Source: Gigaspora margarita
Lineage: Eukaryota; Glomeromycota; Glomeromycetes; Diversisporales; Gigasporaceae
DNA: 64,000 bases
Direction: 5' to 3'
NCBI GenBank assembly: GCA_009809945.1
Contig: WTPW01000301.1
Location: 308,570-372,569 of the forward strand
Shown here: piece after piece, positions 11,797-23,514 of the stretch
Numbering within the stretch: the first letter of the stretch is position 1
How the letters are laid out: every line of letters starts with the position of its first letter
Position numbers and translations under genes: made by a program
The notes under the pieces: model-generated
What the model was told of the DNA's origin: nothing
Database searches by the model: none
What the model saw: only the letters and a program-made list of their open reading frames with translations

Positions 11797-12512
11797 CAGG
11801 GCTGGTGATTTTCTGTGGTGACAAATTGCCAATTCCGTCCGTGATGAAATCAAATTCTGCAAAAATTCTGTGCATAATAAATTGCTTTTTCTGCAGCATT
11901 TCTGTGATCAATTTTTAAAATCCTGCGTAATTTATATAAAAATATATACATTCTGCAATAAAATTTTTTTTTTGTAAGCAAAACTTCGCCTAAGAAATCA
12001 CCTTTTATGCATTAAAAAAAAAATTCCTTGCAAAATTTTAGTATAATGTCACCCACTGACCCTAACCCCAACTTGGCACATTTTATTTAGAAGGTGACAT
12101 ATAAATTGGCATGAATTATCCCAGCCAAGGGGAATTAGTAAATGCAAAGGAAATCTGATTTGTAAATAAACTAAGTGCGTGAGATAAAAATTTAGGGTTG
12201 AGGCCTTAATGTTAGAGGCTATAGGGTTAGAATGATGCTTAATACAAGTAAAATTTCGATTTAAACATTAGTTTTTGCTTATTTCACTTATTTCACTTTT
12301 CCTTTTACGCTTGTTCGAATTCTTCGTCGGGCTGATCCGGAATAGTCAAAATTTGCACTCTCCGATTGGTTATTTCCTCTCTAGGAGTTTGTATTACCTG
12401 CGCTGACTGCATTCTGTGAGAATTCTGCACTATCTGTACCACATTCTGTGTTTACAACCCGATTCCGTGATTTCTGCGGCATTCCGTGAAATGCAGAAAA
12501 TCACCGGCCCTG
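11797..12512. mobile_element. hAT-type non-autonomous element with perfect 8-bp duplication
   Basis: Ends are CAGGGCTGGTGATTTTCTG and CAGAAAATCACCGGCCCTG, nearly perfect inverted repeats. They are flanked by identical 8-bp copies of TTTCGAGT at 11789-11796 and 12513-12520, the hAT signature. The 716-bp interior carries several TTCTGTG/CATTCCGTG words at both ends, as in hAT subterminal repeats, and no transposase. The middle contains telomere-like CCCTAACCCC and a reverse copy of the dispersed AATTTTGC module (11990-12050). Confidence 0.9.
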
Positions 12513-12739
12513 TTTCGAGTATACACATGTGCGTTATTTCGAAATAAGGACTGATGATATTTAAAATAATGTATAATCTTAAAAATTTATCTACAAGAAA
12601 ACAAAATAAAGCTTATAAACTAATAAATATATGCAAAAAGAATTGTCATATATCAGATATATATAGATATGCATAAAGTTGATATTTATATATTTTTTTA
12701 ATGTATATACAGTATTTACAAGATTATGTTATGATTAAC

Positions 12740-13230
12740 TACTAGCACCAATGACAAGTTCTGCCACCTGCAATGCTTCACTACCTGCAACAGCAACACT
12801 AACGACAAAACACAACTATCTCACTGCTGACATTAACAACGAGATTCCACCTCCAGTAACTCCAACCCCAATATCAACGACAAAATTTACCACTAGCAAC
12901 AGCAACATTAACGGCAAAATTCCAAGAACAGCACCAACGACGAATTTCACTATAAACAATGCTAACACAACAACGAATTTTTACCAGCAATGACGATACT
13001 AACAGCAAAAGTTCACCACCAACAACGGCAACACCAACGGCAAAATCCAAGGATGCTCGTATCAACGGTACAAACTATCTGGAAGACTACACAAATGACA
13101 CAATTTACTATTTGCGAAGAACCACACAAAAAATTGTATGTAGCAATACAAACATTCAAACAACACTTACCTAGAAAGAAGAAAAATATTAGTAACTGTT
13201 ATCTGTACATGGAACGAATAAAGAAAAGAT
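12740..13230 (+). repeat. Left copy of a large inverted duplication, with AC-rich minisatellite
   Basis: About 300 bp of degenerate repeats built on ACCAACGACAAAATTTACCA-like words is followed by a better conserved stretch ending in GTAACTGTTATCTGTACATG. The same arrangement occurs on the opposite strand at 14285-14645. Translation of the plus strand gives Thr/Asn-rich peptides and YTNDTIYYLRR; the other copy gives YMNDTIHYLRK, so an ancient shared coding sequence is possible but not shown. Confidence 0.6.
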
Positions 13231-13231
13231 A

Positions 13232-13442
13232 CTTAGCATTAAGTGATCGGTTCAGTAATAGGTTAGCTATTATATACTATATATATATATATATAATAAA
13301 TCTGATCACATGATTTATATAAATATATAGTATATAAATAGCTTGAATCGGTATTGCTAGCACTAATGAATTAAATTAGCGTTATTAAATAAAAAAAAAT
13401 TAACTCAAAACAGTATTACTAAACTGATCACTTAATGCTAAG
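13232..13442. mobile_element. TA-flanked MITE with CTTAGCATTAAGTGATC ends
   Basis: Inverted ends CTTAGCATTAAGTGATC and GATCACTTAATGCTAAG are exact over 17 bp and flanked by TA (13230-13231, 13443-13444). The 211-bp interior is AT-rich. It sits at the inner edge of the 12740-13230 repeat; the opposite-strand copy at about 14310 has TACTTAAAAAAG at the equivalent place and lacks the insertion. Confidence 0.8.
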
Positions 13443-13469
13443 TAATTTTTTTTTTTCGTTTTACAACCG

Positions 13470-14280
13470 GAGCCTAGCTCTTTATCTTTATTGAATTCAA
13501 TATTATTACATGCAAGAGAATAATATATTACAAATATTGGAATAAAAAACTCAGACTTCATGATGGCCTTCCGCTACTATTCAATCTTTATCTGCGGCCC
13601 AAAGTTAGCTGAGCAAGTCATCTTACAATAACCTGTCAGACTTTAAAAATAAAAATTGTTAACATCGATAAACCTTGCCCAGCTAAAAGCATCCAAGGCC
13701 CCAATATGTTAAATGAAAAGCAATCATATAAATTAGACTGCTTGAAAAAAGCTTCTAGAATTTTCTTCCAGCGGATTCCCCAAGAGTCTCGCACGTCAGT
13801 ACATGTCACTTGATTCCAAGCCACTCGTGACAGTTGTATCCAATTTAGTCAGTGTCTTTCCTTTTTGGGAGCAGTAAACACTGCAGATCTTTTGGAGAGG
13901 GTGCGCCAAAATGCCCACTTTTTTGAAAATTCTACACAAACCAGCGACACCAAAAAATTCACTTGTAGCTGAGGTAAGAACAGTAGTTTTTCCCGTAAGA
14001 TCCCAGTTCCATCAGAGCGTCACCAAGTTTTTCTCAATTCACAAACCCCAGCTGTTTTGGTGAGTGATAAACTCTAAGCTTGTCAGCAGGTAATCTATGA
14101 GCTTTACCTCTAAACGATAAGTGCCAAAGCCAGAGCGGTGAGTGACAAACTCTAAAGCTATTAGCAGATACTCAGTTAGCTGTATAATAGCTGCCCAGGT
14201 GCATGTTTTTCCTTAGTTCTTCCACTGTTTCTTGAGACGTTACTTCTATAGTGTTAGCATATATGTTGGTACAAGTGATC
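13470..14280 (-). other. Compositionally distinct segment between the inverted copies
   Basis: This stretch is clearly richer in G+C than its surroundings. On the minus strand a 62-codon frame at 13824-13636 reads WNQVTCTDVRDSWGIRWKK, which has a protein-like composition, but the flanking frames are closed. Repeated words TGAGTGATAAACTCTAAGCT (about 14061) and TGAGTGACAAACTCTAAAGC (about 14140) form an 80-bp tandem duplication. It may be a decayed retroelement or captured gene; I cannot assign it. Confidence 0.3.
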
Positions 14281-14284
14281 GGTG

Positions 14285-14645
14285 GATAGAGTTACGGAAG
14301 ATCTTTTTTAAGTATTTTTTTTTGTCCGTTCTATGTACAGATAACAGTTACTAATACTTTTTCTTTTTTCTATATAGGTGTCGTTTGAGTGGTTTGTATT
14401 TACTATAATTTGGTAGTTTACGCAGGTAGTGAATTGTGTCATTCATGTAGCCATTCCAGGTGGGTTGTGTCGTTGATAATGCCCATTTGTATCGCTGTTG
14501 TTGTTGGTGGATTTTGTTGTTGATGGTGATGAAATTCGTCGGTAGTGTCATCTATTGCTAGTGGTAAAATTTTGCCCGTTGGTGCCACCATTATTGTTGG
14601 TAGAACTTCACCGTTTGGGATTTGCTGTTGCTGGTGGTAAAAGTT
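14285..14645 (-). repeat. Right copy of the large inverted duplication
   Basis: Read on the minus strand this matches 12740-13230, including CAGCAACAGCAA-type repeats, the AATGACACAATT(C/T)ACTA block and ATTAGTAACTGTTATCTGTA. Divergence is moderate, with several indels. The spacing between the two copies is about 1.1 kb. Confidence 0.6.
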
Positions 14646-14650
14646 TTGGT

Positions 14651-14825
14651 TAGTGATGCGGTAGAATCATCCCAATGATGATCATAACTTGCTGTAACTT
14701 GCCATAACTATAGTAAGAAATATATTAAGTTATAGCTATAATGCCATGACTTCTTGTATAACTTACTATCTGCTATAGTTACGAAAAGTTATGATCATTG
14801 TTGGGATGATTCTACCACATCACTA
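14651..14825. mobile_element. 175-bp MITE with TAGTGATGYGGTAGAATCAT ends
   Basis: The left end (TAGTGATGCGGTAGAATCAT) and right end (ATGATTCTACCACATCACTA) are near-perfect inverted repeats that continue as CCCAA/TTGGG. TA is present at both termini and could be the duplication (Tc1-mariner type), or the element could be hAT-like; an 8-bp duplication is not convincing. It lies directly next to the inverted duplication. Confidence 0.7.
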
Positions 14826-15629
14826 GTATCAGGTCTTTAGATCTACTAGAAATAAACTTGTAAGAAATAAACCAAAGTTTAGCTTACTTTGCCCCAAAAA
14901 GCAATACTGTAAATTCAAGAGCTATGTATTATTTAAGTTTCACTTTCCTTGTTTTATTGTGCTTGTAAATATTAAATATAATATACTCTGAGTTGGGCAT
15001 TGAAGTTATAGTTTCTGGTAAGCGAATAGGTGGGCTGGGTTTCTAGATTGAACTAAAGATCAATAATCTTATGGATTTAGTTCCCATTTAGATCCTATAT
15101 GTGAGCAAAAAAAAATTCAACTAATATATTATACATACAGAAAATTATTTATGCGAGTTCTTTAGTGTAAGTTTTTTAAAGTCTTGTGAGATTGTTCAAA
15201 TCTACAAGAAAATCTGAAAAGTTTGTAGTTAAAAAAGAATAAATATATTATAAAAGGTAAAATTTAGATCGTCAATAACTAAGTATATGTTACATAGTAA
15301 ATGCCGCGTGCGTCCAATGTAAAATTTTTAACAAAGAATTTCTGAACTTAATGCTTTTAACATCAAAACCATATAGTATTACTCTACAATTTGTACTACT
15401 TTAAAGCAAGATTGATTAAAAAATATATTGACTTTATATATAACTTAAAAATATCAATTTGGTGTTACATATATATGATCTGCATCAAAATTTTCACTAG
15501 GTGACTGATGGATCATCAATTAAATATAAATTTTATTAAGAAATTTTATTTCTATAAAAAATTTTATTAATTACTTATTTTTTCAATTTGTTTAATACTA
15601 AAATATAAACGTATTAAAATTAAAAAATT

Positions 15630-16386
15630 AATTTTACCTACATATAAATGTTTTTTAATTTTAATTGTCTATTTATAATTTTTTTATACTAAATAAAACA
15701 AGATCTAAACTATCTTTTGATATAATATTGATTATATTTTTATAGACATTTTGTTGTATAATTATATTTTTAAAATTTAATATTTTTTTAAAAAAAAGCA
15801 AATAAATTCCTTTTAAAAAAATATATATTTTTGTTGCAATTTACAATTTTATAAGTTGATATTGTACAAGTACATTGTTAAATATATGCTAAATATATAG
15901 TTAAAATTTTAGCTTAATTGAATTAGTAGTTGTTAAAATATAAATTTTCAAAAATTTAATAATAATTACTATATATAAAATTACTATATATAGCAATTTG
16001 TATAACTTTATAATAGTAAGTTGGTTTTTATTTATATTTTAACAACTAATAATTCAATTAAGCTAAAATTTTAACTATATATTTAGCATATGCAAGGCAA
16101 TGCACTTGTGTAGTACAAGCTTATAAAGTTGCATATTGTTGGCGAAAATATAATTTTTATAAAAATAAAAATTTTTTTACTTTTTTTTTTAAAAAAATAA
16201 TATTTTTAAAAAATTTATAATAAAATAAATTTACTATAAATAATAATAAAAATTATATCAAAAAATAGCCTATATCTTCCTTTATTTGATATAAAAAATT
16301 ATAAATAAATAGTCAAAATTGAAAAACTTTTATGTAAAGACAAAAGTAACTTTTAGTTTTGGTGTATCAACCTTTTTGCACCGGAC
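15630..16386. mobile_element. Foldback element, left end eroded
   Basis: The sequence folds on itself around about 15985: arms such as AAAATTTTAGCTTAATTGAA and, reversed, TTCAATTAAGCTAAAATTTT pair over several hundred bp. The right terminus reads GTATCAACCTTTTTGCACCG, matching the end of the element at 20116-20898. The expected left terminus is not present, so this copy is truncated or diverged. The region 14826-15630 is AT-rich without a gene. Confidence 0.6.
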
Positions 16387-16551
16387 AATATGAAGTTAAA
16401 ATTTTATTATATAAATAATAAAAAATTTTTAAATATAATATGCCCATGATATTTTTAATATTATAAGCTTTTAGTTTATAACAGATAAAGTTTACTAATA
16501 ATTTATAAAATAGGAAATATAAATTTGTCGCACCATGACATGTTTTACCAC

Positions 16552-17103
16552 ATGATTCTGGCCAATCAAATTGCACGATTTTGTAGAAAAAAATTTTTTT
16601 TAAAAAAATTAAAATTTTACTTAGTAAAATATAAAAATATATAAGCAATAACAAACCATATAGTAGAAATTTTAATTTGAACAACTTTTTCTAAGATCTA
16701 AAAATAAAATTGTCTTAGTAAAAAAACAGTTTATAAGAAAAACCAAAATTTCCAATATTAGCATATATAAAACTTTTTTTGACTAAAACAACCTATTTTT
16801 ATATATTAGAAAAAGTTGTTTAGCATAAAATTTTACATATGATATTTAAAAGTAAATATAGATTAAATTAGTAAAAAAAAAGTTTTTTAAATGCTAACAT
16901 TGGAAATTTTTGTTATTCTTATAAATGTTTTTTTACTAAGACAATCAATTTTTATATCTTAGAAAAAGTTGTTTAGAATAAAATTTAAATTATATAATAT
17001 GCTATTTAATATATATTTTACACTTTATTAAGTAAAATTTTTAATTTTTAAAAAATAAAATGGTTTGTCTACAAAATTGTGCGATTTGATTGGTCAGAAT
17101 CAC
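16552..17103. mobile_element. Foldback element with TGATTCTGRCCAATCAAAT ends
   Basis: Left end TGATTCTGGCCAATCAAATT and right end (reversed) TGATTCTGACCAATCAAATC continue as GCACRATTTTGTAGA. Inner arms also pair (AACTTTTTCTAAGATCT against ATATCTTAGAAAAAGTT, and AATTTCCAATATTAGCA against its reverse). The 552-bp element is essentially one long imperfect hairpin without coding capacity. Confidence 0.7.
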
Positions 17104-19907
17104 AAAGAAAGAAAATCAGTAAAGTTATTATTACACAAAGAAAAAGGAAGATATATGCCAAATAAACTTGAGGAACTCATAGATAATTTGAATGTAGTGT
17201 CCAAAAAACCTCTGGTATTACTAATAGAACATTATTAATAATGGTTCTAATTGGAAACCATTTATTTACAACAACCTTGATATTATGGAAAAAGGATTTG
17301 CAAAATGAAAAAAAAAGAAAGAAAGAAGGATATCACATAGTGTATCCCATATTTGTCTCACAGTTATCTAACAAAAGTTATATGAAAGTAATAATAGATA
17401 AAGCCCTATAATTTTCCTAAACTTGAATTCATACAACAAAAAGAATAGAAAATATATAGTGATTCAATGAAACTCTTCTTTAAAAGAAGAATGTTATTGT
17501 GCAAAGATTTTTTATATATAAACTTTAGAATTCCAATTACATCATAATTAGTAAATCATTACTATATAATAGCTATTGAATTATTACTTCATTTTCAAAT
17601 AGGTAGTGATTACTAAATTCTACTATAGCAAATTCCTATTACTGCATTTCTTGTAAATACTCATGCTTCTTATCTCATTTTTGAAATTAGGTAATTCTAG
17701 ATAGGATATATAAAGGATCACCTTATGTATTGAGAATGGATGATGTTTAGGTAGATTAACAAATAACTCTTGTATAATAATTACATATGATATATACTGC
17801 TCTCCTAATATTTAATAGATTGGATTTAGGCTTTTGTACTAGTTTTAGTACAGTTTATAAAATAGATTAAAAATCTTAAAAAATTATATATATTTATATA
17901 CAAAAATCTATTAGATATTCAAAAATAGGTTTGGTATTATTTATTTTAATATTATTAAAAAAGAATTTTATATTTTGACACATATGTATTGTGATGCACC
18001 TTATAAGTTCTAGTTTAATGTGAAATCAAAACAATAATTAATTCATTATTAAAAGGTTAGAGTAAGGTTAGGTTAGGAGTAGAGTGGGTATTTTAGCAAA
18101 AGGTTCTAACCCAAAATTTTGTGAGGAATTTTTTTTGTTAGAATACAGAAGGTAGTTTCATAAACAAAATTTTGAGCTACAAGTGATTTTTTAGAAACAT
18201 TGTTAATTTTTCAATTTCACATTACACCTAATCTTACTATCTGATTGGTTGATCAGATAGGTGTGTTTCAATGCACATGCACTAAATTATATAAACTTTA
18301 AAAATTATTTTTAAATATTATTTTTAAATATTCAATTATTTGTAATTTCAAATATACTAGATTTAGTACATTGTTATTTATATTTATTTTACAGAGAATA
18401 TAAATTTGTCATACTTGCAACATGTCACACTCTTTAATACAGTATTTAATATAGGCCTTTTTGGTTTTCTATGTTCTTATTACATAACTTAGGCCCTATA
18501 AGCTTATTACATAACTCAGGTCCTACAGAAATTTTGCTTACTATACTTTGCAGCAACACATTAGTTATCTGTTTATTTTATTCCTCTTATAACATCATAT
18601 TTCTAATATTTTAACTTTTGCATCTATGATTTACATGCATTATCAAGATCTTTACTAAATTTATTCTTTTGATGCAATAGTTTTTTTGGTCTTAAAACAT
18701 TTTACTTTTATATTCCATGTATCACAAGCAGCCTCCAAAATTTTATATCTTTTTATCCCCTGCTACAACTTTATTCAAAAAGACTTGTATGCAATTATCA
18801 GTATTCTTTATTTTTTTATAATATTTGGTCAGCAAAATCTTTTTGCAAATTATAAGAGCTTTAGATCTATCTTGCCTTTCAATTATAGGGATATATTATT
18901 GCTTTCAATTTTTATTCTACTTTTGTAGCAATCCTCAAGTTTATAAATTTCACTAACTTTGTATTGCTTGAAAGTAAATTATTGCTATATTTTTGTTCAA
19001 ACCTGTATAGTTCCATTATCATAGCATAATTAAGGTTACATGCCTCTAGCATTATGGTTTCTATATTAATAACAATAACCAAGGTTATTGGCTTTCCAAT
19101 GTATCACTAATGTATCCTATTTTTGCTACTTTTTTTGCTATTAACAAAATGCCTAATATTACCACTTTCTGATACAAAACTTAGCCACTTTTTTTAAAAT
19201 CAAACACTATTAAACATATATAGAAAATGTTAATAATTCAAAAAGAGCATTATAAGGCACAAGGCTAGTAGTATTGTAATACAAACAAAAGTACAACAGT
19301 ATTGCAAGAGCAATAATATTAAATACCAACCAATTTGGATAAAAACCAAATGTAGCATCTGTACCATGAACCTAGTTGGAAATGATATATTATACAATAT
19401 AGTCTGTACTTTACTAACCAAAATAAGAGTTTTTGTTATATATAAAAGTATAGCACACAACTACTATTGGACATATAAGTACTATTTGTTAACTAGTTGT
19501 AAAGTTCTAGAAGTTGAGAACCTTAAGACTAGTGGCATGAACCCAATATAAATAGTGAAAACTTGAACTTAAGAAGGAAATTAGCCCTATAACAAATTGC
19601 AGCATGGAATAATACAGCAATACACAAAAAAGTTTGGATAAGAAACTACATAAACCTGTATATAAATCTGTACAAAACAATATATAAGCAAGTATGTTTA
19701 TAGTATGTAATACAGTGCAGAATCTGTGCAATAGTGCACATTCTAATATGTAATTATATATATATTTTTTATATATTATCTTATGCATATTTATATACAG
19801 ATAACATATAATAACATATGGGGGCATCACAGCAAAACACAGCTTTAGGATGATCATGTGATTTTGAGAAAATCATCACCAAAATTAGTATATGATTATC
19901 ACTTATA
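17104..19907. other. Gene-free AT-rich region
   Basis: No gene was recognised; open frames here are short and of chance composition. At 18060-18180 there is a copy of the telomere-like module (GGTTAGAGTAAGGTTAGGTT followed by AAAATTTTGTGAGGAATTTT). The remaining sequence is AT-rich. Confidence 0.5.
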
Positions 19908-20080
19908 CAGTTAGACCCTAAATGCTACCCCTCTAAATGCAATACCTCTCTAAATGCACGTCTTTTTTTGGGCCCAACTAATATTACATCTATAGATTTT
20001 TACCTCCCTAAATGCAATACCTCTCTAAATGCACGTGTTAGGACTGGTCCCAATGATGTGCATTTAGGGAGGTCTGACTA
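19908..20080. mobile_element. TA-flanked pogo/Tigger-like MITE
   Basis: Ends read CAGTTAGACCCTAAATGC and, reversed, TAGTCAGACCTCCCTAAATG, flanked by TA at 19906-19907 and 20081-20082. The 173-bp interior has repeated CTCTAAATGCAATACCTC words. CAGTNNGACC-type ends with TA duplications are known from pogo/Tigger relatives of Tc1-mariner. Confidence 0.75.
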
Positions 20081-20115
20081 TATAATATTGTCATATCAAA
20101 AAAACTAAATTATGG

Positions 20116-20898
20116 GGCTGGTGCAAAAATATAGATACATGATAGCTAAAAATTTACATTGTTTACATATAAAACTTTTTATATACAAGTTATTTATTTA
20201 CAATTTTTTTATTCCAAATAAAGTAGTGTTTGAGCTATCTTTTAATATATTTTTATTATTATTTTATAGACATTTTATTGAGTAATGATTTTTTTAAGAA
20301 ATTCAATATTTTTTAAAAAAAGCATACTTTTCAGATAAAAATCATTTTTGCCACCAATATACAACTTTAAAAGTTTGTACTATGCAAGCACATTACTACA
20401 AACATGCTGAATATGCAGTTAAAATTTTAGCTTAATTGAATTATTAGATGTTAAGATATAAATTTTTAAAATTTATTATTAATTTACTATGTTTTACAAA
20501 ATTACTATAGTATATAGTAAATTGATAATAAATTTTAAAAATTTATATTTTAATAACTGCTGATCCATTTAAGATAAAACTTTAACTATATATTTAGCAT
20601 ATATATAGCAATCTACTTAATTAATTAAACTTATAATGTTGCATATTGGTAGCAAAAATATTTTTTTTCTAAAAAGAATGCTTTTTTTTGTTTTTTTTTG
20701 AGAAAATATTGAATTATTTAAAAAATTATTACTCAATAAAATGTCTATAAAATAATAATAAAAAATATATTAAAAGATAGCTCAAAACCTACTTTATTTG
20801 ATATAAAAAAATTGTAAATAAATAGCTTGTATATAAAAACTTTTATATGTAGACAATGTAAATTTTTAGCTGAGTGTATCTACATTTTTGCACCAGCC
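20116..20898. mobile_element. Complete foldback element, about 780 bp
   Basis: Terminal repeats GGCTGGTGCAAAAATATAGA and (reversed right end) GGCTGGTGCAAAAATGTAGA continue inward as long complementary arms, for example GCTAAAAATTTACATTG against CAATGTAAATTTTTAGC, and TTATTGAGTAATGATTTTTT against its reverse. Nearly the whole element is one hairpin centred at about 20505. It has no open frame. The end motif recurs at about 11012 and 16386, defining a family in this window. Confidence 0.8.
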
Positions 20899-21963
20899 TA
20901 TAAATATTTTTTTATTAATATATTCGATGATTAAAAATTGGTTTTATAAAAAAATTATAAAATAGTTATTATATAAAATCTCAAAATTTGATTGGTTGGC
21001 CCAAAGCTGTTTTTTGCTATAACACCCCATATATCTATATATACATATAAAAACATATATTTATACATATTTATATATATTATTTTATATGCAAATAGGT
21101 ATTATATATTTATATAATAATTTTATAACTGAATTTTATATATACATTTTTACAATAATTTTATTAACTGAATTTTATAATACAAATACTTTAATAATTA
21201 AGTTACAAGAATTATCAAATCATAGTAAATATTTTGGCCAAATTTTGATTTTTTTAGGCCATCTGGTCTGAATTAACTTTAGAATTAGAGTTAGGCTTAC
21301 CATTAGGGTTAGAGTTAAGGGGTTTATATTATATAGTCATTTTCTCTATAATCACACAGTAAACTTTAAGTTAATACTATATAAGTTCATATACAAGACT
21401 CATGTCTGTTACATTCCACCAATTTTTAAACTATATAGTAGACCCGGGTCTAGTACACGCTGAGAGCTTATATAGTGAAATGAAATGTATACACACTTTG
21501 TATTTACAATAAGCATTCTAACTGTTTAAAAAAGGCCGCATTTGATTACTATTTGATTGCAATGAAAAAGCCATGGCAATAGCAATTGCAATTATAATTG
21601 CATTTCATTATTGCAATGTCTAAAATATCTTTATAAAAAAGACCGAAAGAAAATTTCTTCCCTAAAATTGCAAAAAAACTTTGACCATAGACATCTGCAC
21701 GAAGACAATATGAGCAAACAAAAAATTATGCGTTCTAACCTATAGTCAGAAAAGTTAATACACACATCAAATATTTCATTACAATGCATATCTGTATATA
21801 GCAAAAGTTGACCGAACAAAATTAAATATCTCTATTTCTAGAGAATTTTCGAATCTACAGCAAGTTTGCAGTAAAAAGGAATATTCTTGCCTAACGTTTG
21901 TGTTAAAAATTAAATGATTCGTCTGATTGTTTAAATAAAACTAAGCTTCCTTAAATGGCAAAA
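20899..21963. other. Gene-free AT-rich region, 3' side of 5S copy 1
   Basis: Apart from a telomere-like patch at about 21278-21320 (TTAGAGTTAGGCTTACC, TTAGGGTTAGAGTTAAGG) and a run of ATTGCAAT-type palindromes at 21560-21620, nothing specific was seen. From about 21845 the sequence is homologous to the flanks of the other two 5S genes. Confidence 0.5.
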
Positions 21964-22080
21964 AGTTACAGCACCCAGTATTCCCATGTTGTCCCCAACC
22001 ATAGTACTGACTGGACCATCAGTGACTTATCTTCGGAGATCGGACGGGTTCCGGAGCTTTTCACTGTGTATGGCCGTAAC
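21964..22080 (-). rRNA. 5S rRNA, copy 1
   Basis: The minus strand from 22080 reads GTTACGGCCATACACAGTGA and ends with GGGTGCTGTAACT. The first and last eight bases pair as helix I. Internal polymerase III promoter boxes are visible: AAGTCACTGATGG (box A-like) and TGGGGACAACATGGGAATAC (box C-like). About 117 nt fits a eukaryotic 5S. A run of T (CTTTTTG) follows on the minus strand and can stop polymerase III. The molecule is the small RNA of the large ribosomal subunit. It is one of three copies sharing several hundred bp of flanking sequence. Confidence 0.93.
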
Positions 22081-22601
22081 TGGGAGGGTGAAAATTTTAT
22101 TAATATTAATTAATTTATGTAAAAATTCCGTTAAAATAATGAAGTGTATACCCTAAAATGTTTTCGAGATTTAACATTAATATAACGATTCAGAATAAAT
22201 TGATTGAGTCGCCCATTATAAACTCAAATTATTAGAAAAATTGGACTCAACAATTTTAAATAAAGATGAATCTATCTGTAATAACCTTGGAAAATAGGAC
22301 CGGAAATAGGCCCAGAATTAGATCAAATGACATCGCATCAACCAATCATATTAAAAAAAATTAGTTACATTTATATTTGTCCTATAATATGATTTACTGT
22401 TATAAGCTTATAAGCTATCACGATAACACGTAATTATGTGGATAAGTTGGTTTTATTGAAAATTATAGTGGTTTTATATGATTTGCTGTTAAAATTCAAT
22501 AATATATAGTATGTAGTAAGATTGAAATGGTTTGTATTAAGTTATCAGATTTCTATTACGTTCTATTGTAAAAATTCATATGTGGTTAAAGTCGAGTTAT
22601 A

Positions 22602-23092
22602 GTGCAGGACATCTAGTCACATCAAAAAATACTAAAACTTTAACTAATAATATTTTTGAAAAAATTTTTCAATAATATTCTTTGAAACCTAAAGAATATA
22701 GACATAAAGAGTTTTTTTTTAAAGAAACCTTTTATCAAAAGTCATTTTTAGTTTAAAGACTCTTTAATCTTATATTATCAGCTATATTTAAAAATTTTAG
22801 CACTTTATTTTACTAATATTCAGCATTTATATCATATATTTTAACTAAAATTCAGCACTTATATATATATTTTAAACTAATTACTAAAAATTTTAATTTA
22901 TGCATCTTTTTTTTTATTCGCACTCTCTTTAAAATTTAAACGACCATTGTATAAATTTTAAAAATTCAGCAATATTATGTATAATTTAACAATTCAGCAA
23001 TATTATATATAATTTTAAAATTCAGCACTACTATATATATATATATATAGATTTTGAATTCCAGCATTTTGATGTGACTAGATGTCCTGCAA
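22602..23092. mobile_element. TIR element with GTGCAGGACATCTAGTCACA ends and internal ATTCAGCA repeats
   Basis: The ends are exact inverted repeats over about 24 bp (core GCAGGACATCTAGTCACATC / GATGTGACTAGATGTCCTGC). TA flanks both sides at 22600-22601 and 23093-23094 if one terminal mismatch is allowed. The 491-bp interior contains about seven spaced copies of ATTCAGCA in the right half, resembling a binding-site array. No coding capacity. Confidence 0.75.
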
Positions 23093-23177
23093 TATTTGTA
23101 CTGGAGCTTTCATGATTTGTATCTATTATAGAACTTATTGGCTATGGTTACGGATAGTAATATATTGTTTCGTCTGA

Positions 23178-23292
23178 AGAAACCTTGCATTTGATGAAAC
23201 TACAAATGATTGACAAAATTGTAGACGATTGACAAAACTATAGATGACTGATGAAACTTCAAAAGATTGACTAAATTACAGACGATTGAGAT
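23178..23292. repeat. About 20-bp minisatellite (GACGATTGACAAAACTATA-like)
   Basis: Five to six imperfect tandem units: GATGAAACTACAAAT, GATTGACAAAATTGTAGAC, GATTGACAAAACTATAGAT, GACTGATGAAACTTCAAAA, GATTGACTAAATTACAGAC. No gene is evident around it. Confidence 0.65.
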
Positions 23293-23389
23293 GGGTTTCA
23301 TGCGTACTGAGAAAGTGTGGGCTAATTGAGGGTGATTAAAACTAACCAACTAACTGATCTAACTAATACAAAACTATACAACAATTGTC

Positions 23390-23500
23390 CCAAGACTCTT
23401 TAATCTTAAATCTGCAGGCAGAAAGAGGCGGAAAAAATTGGTTTAGATCTCAAGGTCAGTAGGGTCTTGCTACGGCATAACTGGGCGACTAAGATAAGGG
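23390..23500 (+). repeat. Dispersed repeat related to 52385-52520 and 54070-54170
   Basis: The words CAAGACTC, GCAGGCAGAAAG, GGTTTAGATCTCAAGG, GGGTCTTGCTACGGC and AAGATAAG occur in the same order and spacing as CAAGACTC, GGCAAGCAGAAAGGG, TGGTCCGGGTCTCGAG, GGTCTTGCTGCGGC and AAGATAAG near 52415-52517. A partial third copy is near 54080. The small size and GC-richer content could suit a SINE or short RNA-derived repeat, but no clear polymerase III boxes were identified. Confidence 0.45.
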
Positions 23501-23514
23501 CATGCAAATTTGAT

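Noticed and set aside
12751-13313. Thr/Asn-rich frames that could be a cell-wall or secreted protein
   Set aside because: They follow a degenerate DNA minisatellite, lack a signal peptide, and the inverted copy at 14285-14645 does not keep the same frame.
11012-16386. A single 5.4-kb element bounded by the TGGTGCAAAAAGG ends
   Set aside because: The right end belongs to a hairpin centred at about 15985 and other complete elements lie in between; the two ends are more simply separate copies of one foldback family.
19507-19857. 116-codon minus-strand frame
   Set aside because: Cys/Leu/Tyr-rich composition of translated AT-rich DNA, no domain and no splice context.
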